Assembly (NCBI GenBank): GCA_028697875.1
Contig: JAQVEQ010000058.1
Span: forward strand, 1,836 to 14,519
Length of the DNA: 12,684 nucleotides
DNA from: Novosphingobium sp.
Lineage (GTDB): Bacteria; Pseudomonadota; Alphaproteobacteria; Sphingomonadales; Sphingomonadaceae
Direction of reading: 5' to 3'
Shown here: piece by piece, positions 1 to 7,022 of the stretch
Numbering within the stretch: position 1 is the stretch's first letter
Layout: each line of letters begins with the position of its first letter
Translations under genes and position numbers: made by a program
The notes under the pieces: model-generated
Seen by the model: the letters and a program-made list of their open reading frames with translations, nothing else
Database searches by the model: none
What the model was told of the DNA's origin: nothing

Positions 1-1
1 T

Positions 2-1885
2 TTCAGCGACAGCGAAAGCGAACTCGCGCGGCTGCGGGAAGAAGCCGCGCGGGCGCGTGGAGATTTCCATGCGCTCGTCTCGCTGATCGAGGCCGCGCCC
101 ATGCCGATGTGGTTCCGCGGGCCCGATACCAGGCTGCGGCTCGTCAATTCCGCCTATGTCGCTGCCGTCGGGGTGGAAAGCGCCGATGCGGTGATTGCCG
201 GCCAGGTGGAGCTGATCGAGTCGATCGACGGGCTGACGGCGGCGCAAGTCGCAGGGCAGGCGCGGATGAAGGACTTGCCGATCGAACGCGACGTCAATGC
301 CACGATAGCGGGACAGCGCCGTACCCTGCGGGTCAGCGACCTGCCCTTGGGCGAAGAGGGCGTCGCCGGCTACGCGATCGACATCGAAGAGCTGGAAGAG
401 CAGGCCCGGGCCCTGCGCGCTTTCCGCGATGCGCAACGGTCCATGCTCGACCAGCTTTCGGTCGGTGTCGCCCAGTTCGATGGGGAACGGCGTCTTGCCT
501 TCGCCAATGGGCCGTTCCAGCGCATCTTTGCCCTGAAACCCTCCGCGCTGATCGATCCGCCGGATTTCGAGCAATGGCTGGCCGCGACGCGCGACGAGGG
601 GCGGCTTCCCGAAGTGCGCGATTTCCCCGAGTGGCGCCGCGAGCATGCCAAATGGTTCGCGGCAGGTGAAACGCGCGAGGAAGCGTGGCCTTTGCCCGAC
701 GGCACTCATTTGCGGATCGTTGCCCAGCCCATGCCCGATGGCGGGCTGGTGCTGGTGGCGGAAGACCGGACCGAGCAGCTTGCCCTGTCGGCTACCCGCG
801 ACACCTTGCTGCTCACGCGCACGGCGACGTTCGATTCGCTGTTCGAATCGCTGGCCGTGTTTGCACCGGACGGGCGAATGCAGATCTGGAACCGGCGCTT
901 TGCGGCCGATTGGGGGCTGGAGGAGGAATTTCTCGACAAGCACCCGCGGATCGAAGCGCTGCTGGAAAAGATTGCCGCCAGGCTGGACCGCCCGGTCCAG
1001 CAGAAGGCGATTGGCGACGTCGTGCGCGCCGCCACGCTCGATCGCAAGCAGGTGGGCGGGCAGGCAACGCTTGCCGACGGGCGGATTCTCGAATTCGCGG
1101 GCGTGCCTTTGCCCGACGGCAACGGCTTGCTGACGGTTCTCGACGTGACGGCTTCGCGCAAGGCCGAGGACGCCTTGCGCGAACGCGCTACCGCACTGGA
1201 AGAAGCCGACGCGGTCAAGACGCGCTTCCTCGCCAACATGAGCTATGAATTCCGCACCCCGCTGACTTCGATCGGCGGCTTTGCCGAACTGCTGCAAAGC
1301 GGGCTCGCCGGCGATTTGACCCCGCAGGCCAAGGAATATGTCGAAGGCATCCTCTCCTCGGTCGCGCGTCTGGGCGAGCAGATCGAAACCGTGCTCGACC
1401 TGACGCAGAGCGAGGCCGGACTGCTGCCGCTTGCATTCGAGGAAGTCGAACTCATGCCTTTCCTCACCAAGCTCGCCCGCGAGCGCGAGGAGCGGATCGT
1501 GGAGGCCGGGGTCAATCTCAACCTGCGCGGCAACCAGGCCGCGGGCAAGATCCAGGCCGACCGGCGCAGGCTGGGCCGGGCGGTCGGCCACATCCTCGAC
1601 AATGCGATCACCGCGACCGGCAAGGGCGGGCGGATCCTGGTTGAAGTGTCCCGCCGCAAGCAGGGGGCCAAGATTGTCGTTTCCGACAATGGCGAAGGGA
1701 TGACGGCCAACCAGCTGGCTCACGCGCTCGACGGTTTTCGCATTGCTGCCGACGGCAAAGGCGTCGAACGGCGGCAGGGGCTGGGCTTGCCGCTTGCCCG
1801 GCAGCTGATCGAAGCGCACGGCGGGAAGCTGGAACTGCAATCGCAGAAGGGCGTCGGGACCACGGCGACCATTTACCTGCCGTGA
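2..1885 (+). CDS. divL: DivL-like multi-PAS sensor kinase with Tyr in place of the phosphoacceptor His (5' end missing)
   Basis: The reading frame is open from the first complete codon at position 2, so the N-terminus lies upstream; the Met at 101 sits inside the protein. The visible 627 residues show a charged, probably helical linker, a PAS-like segment (around 85-330), a second PAS (about 430-790) and a third (about 820-1160) leading into a helical linker and the dimerisation domain. There the usual H-box HELRTPL reads YEFRTPL: Tyr codon TAT at 1244-1246. The ATPase domain keeps its N-box (HILDNAITAT), G1 (DNGEGM) and G2 (GLGLPL). A Tyr at this site defines DivL of Caulobacter and other alphaproteobacteria, a pseudokinase-like partner of DivK that controls the kinase CckA and thereby CtrA. 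I infer the same role here, chiefly from the Tyr, the PAS architecture and the tsaE/amgK/murU/addBA neighbourhood. Membrane segments, if any, would lie upstream. The stop overlaps the tsaE start by 4 nt. Confidence 0.8.
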   Translation, partial: FSDSESELARLREEAARARGDFHALVSLIEAAPMPMWFRGPDTRLRLVNSAYVAAVGVESADAVIAGQVELIESIDGLTAAQVAGQARMKDLPIERDVNATIAGQRRTLRVSDLPLGEEGVAGYAIDIEELEEQARALRAFRDAQRSMLDQLSVGVAQFDGERRLAFANGPFQRIFALKPSALIDPPDFEQWLAATRDEGRLPEVRDFPEWRREHAKWFAAGETREEAWPLPDGTHLRIVAQPMPDGGLVLVAEDRTEQLALSATRDTLLLTRTATFDSLFESLAVFAPDGRMQIWNRRFAADWGLEEEFLDKHPRIEALLEKIAARLDRPVQQKAIGDVVRAATLDRKQVGGQATLADGRILEFAGVPLPDGNGLLTVLDVTASRKAEDALRERATALEEADAVKTRFLANMSYEFRTPLTSIGGFAELLQSGLAGDLTPQAKEYVEGILSSVARLGEQIETVLDLTQSEAGLLPLAFEEVELMPFLTKLAREREERIVEAGVNLNLRGNQAAGKIQADRRRLGRAVGHILDNAITATGKGGRILVEVSRRKQGAKIVVSDNGEGMTANQLAHALDGFRIAADGKGVERRQGLGLPLARQLIEAHGGKLELQSQKGVGTTATIYLP

Positions 1886-2325
1886 CGCGCGACCTGCCGG
1901 ACCTTGCCGCGATGGAGCGTTTCGGCGCGGCAATCGCAGAACGGCTGCGTCCGGGCGACGTCGTCGCGCTTTCCGGCGGCCTCGGCGCGGGCAAGACTAC
2001 GCTGGCGCGGGCGATCATCGCTGCGCTGGGGCACGAGGGCGAAGTGCCGTCGCCCAGCTTTGCCATTATCGAGTCATACGAATCGCCGATGCTGCGCCTG
2101 CCGCTGGTCCATGCGGATTTCTATCGCCTGGATCGCCCGGAAGAGGCCGAAGAGCTGGGGTTGGACGACTATCGGGAAGGTGCCGCGATGATTGCGGAAT
2201 GGCCTGAAAATGCCGGCGGCTTCGCACATGAGCCGGGCTGCCTTTCGATCCGCCTCGAACATGGTGGAGAAGGGCGGATCGCCATTGTCGAACCCGGTGC
2301 CGATTGGCTAGATCGCTGCCCATGA
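1882..2325 (+). CDS. tsaE: tRNA threonylcarbamoyladenosine biosynthesis ATPase TsaE
   Basis: This 147-residue protein has the usual TsaE length. It acts in the cytoplasm with TsaB, TsaD and TsaC to make t6A at position 37 of ANN-decoding tRNAs; TsaE hydrolyses ATP to reset the TsaBD complex. The P-loop GGLGAGKTT is at residues 32-40. The switch-like segment VPSPSF lies at 55-60, the family signature HADFYRL at 77-83, and EWPE at 106-109. The GTG start at 1882 overlaps the upstream kinase stop (GTGA), and no clear Shine-Dalgarno precedes it, so translation probably depends on coupling to the upstream gene. The stop overlaps the amgK start in the same way. TsaE is normally essential or nearly so, which makes polar insertions in this operon hard to interpret. 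Confidence 0.96.
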   Translation: MTRDLPDLAAMERFGAAIAERLRPGDVVALSGGLGAGKTTLARAIIAALGHEGEVPSPSFAIIESYESPMLRLPLVHADFYRLDRPEEAEELGLDDYREGAAMIAEWPENAGGFAHEPGCLSIRLEHGGEGRIAIVEPGADWLDRCP

Positions 2326-3305
2326 CGACGACCTTGCCCGATGGCATCAACACATTCCTTGCCGGGGCGGGGTGGGACGAGTGTATCGTCGAACCGCTGG
2401 TCGGCGATGCTTCGTTCCGCCGCTATTTCCGCATTCGCGACACGGCCCGCGGCCGGACCGCGATGCTGATGGACGCTCCGCCGCCGCAGGAGGATACCGG
2501 CCCGTTCCTCCACGTCGCCCGCTGGCTGAGCGGCCATGGAATGCGCGCGCCCGAAATCTATGCCGAGGACGGTTCGCGCGGGTTCGTGCTGATGGAAGAC
2601 TTCGGCGATACGCGCATGCGCGATCGCCTGGATGTCGCGCCGCAGGAAGAGGAAGCGGCCTATCGCACCGCGATCGACGCACAGGTCGCACTGCATCGCC
2701 TGCCGCCCGGGCCGTTTGCTCCCTACGACATGGCCGTCTACCAGCGCGAAGCGGGGCTGCTGACCGAATGGTACTGCCCCGCCGCCGGGATCGCTGCCGA
2801 TGCGCAAGGCTATGCGGCGGCGTGGGACGAGGCGCTGGCCCCGATGCTGGTGCGGCAGCAACCGGGCGTCACCGTGCTGCGCGACTATCATGCCGAAAAT
2901 ATCATGCTGCTGGCCGATGGCGTGCAGGGGCTGATCGATTTCCAGGACGCGCTGGTCGGCCATCCGGCCTACGATCTCGTCTCCTTGCTGCAGGACGCCC
3001 GGCGCGACGTGCCGCCGGATCTCGAACGTGCCATGCTCGACTACTACGCCGCGCAAATCGAAGTCGGGCCCGACTTCGAAGCGGACTATGCCCGGCTCGG
3101 CGCGCAGCGCAATGCCAAGATCGTCGGCATTTTCGCCCGCCTGTGGAAGCGCGACGGCAAGCCCCGTTACCTCTCGATGATCCCGCGCGTGTGGGAAGCG
3201 ATGGAGCGGGACCTTGCCCATCCGGCGCTGGCCCCGGTGGCCGCCTGGTTCGATGCCAACATCCCGGCCGACGTCCGCGCGCGGCGGGGGAGCGGATTGG
3301 GATGA
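2322..3305 (+). CDS. amgK: Anomeric N-acetylmuramate/N-acetylglucosamine kinase AmgK (APH-fold)
   Basis: The 327-residue protein has the aminoglycoside-phosphotransferase/choline-kinase fold. The N-lobe begins with GDASFRRYFR (28-37), a hallmark of the AmgK branch. The catalytic loop is RDYHAEN with the likely base Asp188, and the metal-binding LIDFQDA carries Asp206. AmgK phosphorylates MurNAc (and GlcNAc) at the anomeric C1 with ATP, the step before MurU in the wall-recycling shortcut of Pseudomonas and many alphaproteobacteria. The adjacent murU strongly supports this over an antibiotic-modifying role. I chose ATG 2322, which forms an ATGA overlap with the tsaE stop; an in-frame TTG at 2304 would add six residues and lengthen the overlap. 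No obvious Shine-Dalgarno precedes it. Automated pipelines often label this family 'aminoglycoside phosphotransferase', which would mislead here. Confidence 0.88.
   Translation: MTTTLPDGINTFLAGAGWDECIVEPLVGDASFRRYFRIRDTARGRTAMLMDAPPPQEDTGPFLHVARWLSGHGMRAPEIYAEDGSRGFVLMEDFGDTRMRDRLDVAPQEEEAAYRTAIDAQVALHRLPPGPFAPYDMAVYQREAGLLTEWYCPAAGIAADAQGYAAAWDEALAPMLVRQQPGVTVLRDYHAENIMLLADGVQGLIDFQDALVGHPAYDLVSLLQDARRDVPPDLERAMLDYYAAQIEVGPDFEADYARLGAQRNAKIVGIFARLWKRDGKPRYLSMIPRVWEAMERDLAHPALAPVAAWFDANIPADVRARRGSGLG
3286..3292 (+). promoter_or_regulatory. Ribosome binding site of murU
   Basis: The purine stretch GGGGGAG lies inside the 3' end of amgK, 9 nt before ATG 3302. It supports that start over any upstream codon in the same open frame, which otherwise runs far back through amgK out of frame with it. 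Confidence 0.6.
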
Positions 3306-4018
3306 GCAAGCTCGCCAGCGACACCGCGATGGTCATGGCCGCCGGTCTCGGCAAGCGGATGCGGCCCCTGACCTCCACCCGGCCCAAGCCGATGGTGAAG
3401 GTGTGGGGCAAGCCGCTGATCGACCATGCGCTGGACCGGCTCGACGCTGCCGGGGTCGCGAAGGCAGTGGTCAATGTCCACTACATGCCGGATTCGCTCG
3501 AAGCGCACGTGCTGGCCCGCAAGACGCCGCAATGCCTGATTTCGGACGAGCGGGAACTGCTGCTGGAAACCGGCGGCGGGATGGTGAAGGCGCAGCCGTT
3601 GCTGCCCGACCCATTCTATTGCCTCAACAGCGACAATCTCTGGCTGGACGGGCCTGTGGACTGCTTCCGCCAGCTTTCGGACCTGTGGGATGCGGCGGCG
3701 ATGGACGCGCTGTTGCTGATGGTGCCCCATGCCGGTGCGCGCAATTATCGCGGGTGGGGCGATTTCCACCTCGATCCGCTGGGCCGGGTCAGCCGCCGCC
3801 GCAACGGGCGGGTCGCGCCTTTCATCTACACCGGCATCCAGCTCGTTTCGCACCGCCTGCTGCGCGATGCGCCCGAAGGCCCGTTTTCGACCAATGTCCT
3901 GTGGGACCGGGCGATTGCGGACGGCCGCCTGTTCGGCACGACATTCACCGGCGAATGGTTCGAAGTGGGCGATCCCGGCGCGGTCGCGGCCACCGAAGCC
4001 GCCCTGACCAGTGGCTGA
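3302..4018 (+). CDS. murU: N-acetylmuramate alpha-1-phosphate uridylyltransferase MurU
   Basis: This 238-residue sugar-nucleotidyltransferase converts MurNAc-1-phosphate and UTP to UDP-MurNAc, which re-enters peptidoglycan synthesis downstream of MurA and MurB. The N-terminal nucleotide loop AAGLGKRMRPLT is at 13-24, with Lys29 in the RPKPM motif. LETGGGM lies in the middle. The metal-binding Asp111 is in LNSDN, and a second acidic site is EVGDP with Asp224. The protein is as short as MurU and lacks the C-terminal hexapeptide domain of GlmU or of longer GDP-mannose pyrophosphorylases. Homologues are often annotated generically as 'nucleotidyltransferase' or mannose-1-phosphate guanylyltransferase; the ATGA-coupled amgK is the main argument for MurU. 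The stop lies 8 nt inside addB. Confidence 0.87.
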   Translation: MSKLASDTAMVMAAGLGKRMRPLTSTRPKPMVKVWGKPLIDHALDRLDAAGVAKAVVNVHYMPDSLEAHVLARKTPQCLISDERELLLETGGGMVKAQPLLPDPFYCLNSDNLWLDGPVDCFRQLSDLWDAAAMDALLLMVPHAGARNYRGWGDFHLDPLGRVSRRRNGRVAPFIYTGIQLVSHRLLRDAPEGPFSTNVLWDRAIADGRLFGTTFTGEWFEVGDPGAVAATEAALTSG

Positions 4019-7000
4019 GCGTAGCGGCCCCAAGGTCTATTCGATTGCTGCCCATCGCGGCTTTGCCGATGCGCTGGTGGCCGGATTGCTGCCGCGTTAC
4101 GGCGAGCCGGAAGTGGGCCTTGCCCGCCTGACCCTGCTGCTGCCCAGCCAGCGCGCCGCGCGCACGATGAGCGAGGCGTTCATCCGCCTTGCCGGGGAAG
4201 AAGGGAGTGCGGGCCTCCTGATGCCGCGCATGGCGGTGGTGGGCGATCTCGACCTCGACGAGACGCTCGGCCCGCTGCTCGACCCGATCGGTGCGGGGGC
4301 GGACATCCCGCCCGCCGCCGATCCGACCCGCCGCTGGCTGCGCGTGGCGCAGTTGATTGCCGAAGAAGGCGGGGATTCCGCTCCGAAAGGCGCCGCCCTG
4401 CTGCGGCAGGCGCAACAGCTCTGCCGGACGATGGACCGCCTGCTGGTGGAGGACGTCGGGCCCGAACAGTTGTTGCAGGAACCGGTCGTCGGGATCGTTG
4501 GCGAACAGGCCGCTCACTGGGCCGAATCGACCAAGCTGTTCCTGAAAGTGCAGCATCGCTGGCTGGACGAGCTGCAACGGCGCGGGGAGCTCGATGCGGC
4601 GGCGCGGCGCAACCGGTTGTTCGACCATGCCGCGCGCCGCTGGAAGGAATGCCCGCCCGCAACGCCCGTGGTCGCTGCCGGTGTGACCAGCGCGGCTCCG
4701 GCGCTGGCCCGGTTGCTGCGCGTGGTGTCGGAATTGCCGCAAGGGGCAGTGATCTTGCCCGATTTCGACCTCGCGCTGGACGATGCAGTGTGGGGCGAAC
4801 TGGGCTGTGCAGGGGCACCGGCAGAGCCCGGCGGGCCGCCTTTTGCGCGCAACGATGCGGTCACCCACCCGCAGTACCACCTCAAATTGCTGCTCAACCG
4901 CATGGGTGTCGCGCGCGGCGAAGTCCGGCCATGGCACCGCGCGGGCATGGCCGCCGCCCCGCCGGAGCGCAGCCACGCGATTTCCAGCCTGTTCCTGCCG
5001 CCGAGGGCAAGCGCGGGCTGGGCCGACCTGCCGCCCGAAAAGCGCCGCCTTGCGCGCGTGCGGCTGATGGAAACGGCCAGCCCGGAGGAAGAGGCGCAAG
5101 CGATCGCCCTGCTGATGCGCGAGGCGCTGGAAGTGCCCGAACGGCGTGTCGCCCTCGTGACGCCCGACCGGGGGCTGGCGGGGCGGGTTACCGCGCATCT
5201 CAGGCGCTGGCATGTCGAGGCCGACGACACGGCAGGCCGCGCCTTGTCGCAGACACCCGCCGGCCGCCTGTTCCTGCTGCTGACCGAAGTCATGGCGGAA
5301 CATGCGGCGCCGGTGCCGCTTTGCGCATTGCTGGAGCATCCGCTGGCGGGCGCGGGGGAAGGGCGCGCGCAATGGCTGGAAAGTGCCCGCGCGCTCGAAC
5401 TGCGCCTGCGTGGACCGCGCCCGGAACCGGGGCTGGCGCCATTGCGGGCGGAAGTCGCGGCGCTGGCGCGCGAGGACAAGGGCGTGCAAGCCTGGTGGGA
5501 TGGCGTGGAAGCGATCCTTGCGCCGCTGCTGCCCGCCGACGTGGCCGAGCCTCTATCGCTCGCTGCCCAGATCGACGCGCTGGCCGCTGCGGGCGAAGCC
5601 CTGTGCGGTATCGGCCTGTGGGGGCGGGAGGATGGCCGTGCGCTGTCCGCCCTGGTCGAGGATCTGCGCGCCCGCGCCGAAGAAGTCGGCACCGTTCTGG
5701 AGCCGCTGGCCCTGCCGGCCGTGCTGCGCGATGCGATGGATCAGGTCGCGGTGCGTCCGCCCTATGGCGGGCATCCGCGCGTCGCGATCTACGGTCTGCT
5801 CGAATCACGCATGAGCCGGGCGGAACTGGTCATTTGCGGCGGGCTGAACGAGGGGAGCTGGCCGCAGCCGCCGGGCCCCGATCCGCTCTTGCCGCCTGCC
5901 GTCCTGCGCGCGCTGGGCGTGCCGGGGGCGGATTTCCGCATCGGCCTTGCCGCGCACGATCTCGCCGGAGCGCTCGGAGCGCCCGACGTGGTGCTCAGCC
6001 GGGCGCAACGCGATGCCGATGGTCCGGCGATTCCGTCGCGCTTCCTCTTGCGCGTGCGGGCCCTGCTGGGCGAGGACCTGCTCAAGCCGCATGGCGAGGC
6101 GGAAGCAGTCGCACTGGCCCGGGCGCTCGATTATGCTGCTCCCACGCCGCCTTACGAGCGGCCCGAACCCATGCCCGATGCCGAACAGCGCAATGTCGAC
6201 CTCGCGGTGACTGCGCTCGACCGGCTGCGGGGCGATCCCTACCAGTTCTATGCCAGTGCGATCCTGCGCCTGCGCGCACTCGATCCGCTCGATGCCGAAC
6301 CGTCGCCCGCGTGGCAGGGCACCGTGGCGCACAAGATCCTGGAAACCTGGCACGAGGAGGGCGGGGCCCTGCGCCCGATCGCCGAGCGCGTGCTGGACGA
6401 AGAGAATGCCCACCCGCTGATGCGCGGGCTGTGGCGGCCACGCTTGCTGGCGGCGCTGGACTGGATCGAAGCCGAGATGGAACGCCTGCCCGAACGGGAA
6501 CTCGTGGCGGTGGAACGGAAAGGTGAAATGACCGTGGACGGCGTGCGCATCCATGGCCGGGCCGACCGCATCGACCGTTTCGCGAATGGTGAGCTGGCAG
6601 TGGTCGATTACAAGACCGGCGGGCCGCCGTCGGCCGCGATGGTGGAGAAGGGCTTCGCACTCCAGCTCGGGCTGATCGGGCTCATGGCCAAGGCGAACGG
6701 CATTGCGGGCGTTTCCGGCACGCCGACCCATTTCGAATACTGGTCGCTCGGCAAGGACCGCAAGAGCGAGACCGGCTTCGGCTATCGTATCGAACGGGTT
6801 GCAGAAGGCCGTAAGAAAGGATTGAAAAGAGAGGAATATCTGGAGAAGACACTGGAGTTCCTGCACGATGCCATTGGCCGGTGGATCAAGGGTGACGACC
6901 CGTTCACCGCGCGGCTCAATCCCGACTTTCCCGGCTATGCCGACTATGACCAGTTGATGCGGCTCGACGAGTGGCAAGCGCGCGCGGACGATCTTGCGGC

Positions 7001-7022
7001 TGACGGGGAGGGCGCGGCGTGA
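4011..7022 (+). CDS. addB: Double-strand break repair protein AddB (helicase-like and nuclease subunit, alphaproteobacterial type)
   Basis: AddB is the partner of AddA in the RecBCD-like complex that resects double-strand ends for RecA loading. The 1003-residue length fits the alphaproteobacterial family. The N-terminal helicase-like half opens with LTLLLPSQRAARTM where Bacillus AddB has a Walker A loop; no GxxGxGKT is visible anywhere. The C-terminal RecB-family nuclease has His774 (VAHKIL), Asp852 (GRADRID), Asp866 and Lys868 (VVDYKTG) and Gln885 (ALQLGL), a complete PD-(D/E)XK site. The end reads PFTARLNPDFPGYADYDQL, as in alphaproteobacterial relatives, and the nuclease region lacks the four cysteines that hold the iron-sulphur cluster in Bacillus AddB. 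The start is GTG 4011, 8 nt inside murU. The stop overlaps addA by 4 nt, which fits stoichiometric production of the two subunits. Confidence 0.96.
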   Translation: MAERSGPKVYSIAAHRGFADALVAGLLPRYGEPEVGLARLTLLLPSQRAARTMSEAFIRLAGEEGSAGLLMPRMAVVGDLDLDETLGPLLDPIGAGADIPPAADPTRRWLRVAQLIAEEGGDSAPKGAALLRQAQQLCRTMDRLLVEDVGPEQLLQEPVVGIVGEQAAHWAESTKLFLKVQHRWLDELQRRGELDAAARRNRLFDHAARRWKECPPATPVVAAGVTSAAPALARLLRVVSELPQGAVILPDFDLALDDAVWGELGCAGAPAEPGGPPFARNDAVTHPQYHLKLLLNRMGVARGEVRPWHRAGMAAAPPERSHAISSLFLPPRASAGWADLPPEKRRLARVRLMETASPEEEAQAIALLMREALEVPERRVALVTPDRGLAGRVTAHLRRWHVEADDTAGRALSQTPAGRLFLLLTEVMAEHAAPVPLCALLEHPLAGAGEGRAQWLESARALELRLRGPRPEPGLAPLRAEVAALAREDKGVQAWWDGVEAILAPLLPADVAEPLSLAAQIDALAAAGEALCGIGLWGREDGRALSALVEDLRARAEEVGTVLEPLALPAVLRDAMDQVAVRPPYGGHPRVAIYGLLESRMSRAELVICGGLNEGSWPQPPGPDPLLPPAVLRALGVPGADFRIGLAAHDLAGALGAPDVVLSRAQRDADGPAIPSRFLLRVRALLGEDLLKPHGEAEAVALARALDYAAPTPPYERPEPMPDAEQRNVDLAVTALDRLRGDPYQFYASAILRLRALDPLDAEPSPAWQGTVAHKILETWHEEGGALRPIAERVLDEENAHPLMRGLWRPRLLAALDWIEAEMERLPERELVAVERKGEMTVDGVRIHGRADRIDRFANGELAVVDYKTGGPPSAAMVEKGFALQLGLIGLMAKANGIAGVSGTPTHFEYWSLGKDRKSETGFGYRIERVAEGRKKGLKREEYLEKTLEFLHDAIGRWIKGDDPFTARLNPDFPGYADYDQLMRLDEWQARADDLAADGEGAA
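7005..7012 (+). promoter_or_regulatory. Ribosome binding site of addA
   Basis: GGGGAGGG at the end of addB sits 6 nt before the GTG at 7019. It supports the GTG start and the 4-nt GTGA overlap, and suggests addA receives its own ribosomes as well as coupled ones. Confidence 0.65.

Noticed and set aside
101..103. ATG as a true start of the sensor kinase.
   Set aside because: The frame is open to the window edge and the ATG lies within a PAS-like segment (EAAPMPMWFRGPD), so it is internal.
2304..2321. TTG start giving amgK six extra residues.
   Set aside because: ATG 2322 forms the same 4-nt overlap seen at neighbouring junctions, and no ribosome site favours the TTG.
2372..3301. An apparent N-terminal extension of about 310 residues fused to MurU.
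   Set aside because: That stretch is the out-of-frame shadow of amgK. MurU starts at ATG 3302 with its own ribosome site, an ATGA overlap and the expected family length.
2322..3305. Aminoglycoside resistance gene.
   Set aside because: The shared APH fold would explain such a label, but GDASFRRYFR, LIDFQDA and the coupled murU point to the cell-wall sugar kinase AmgK.
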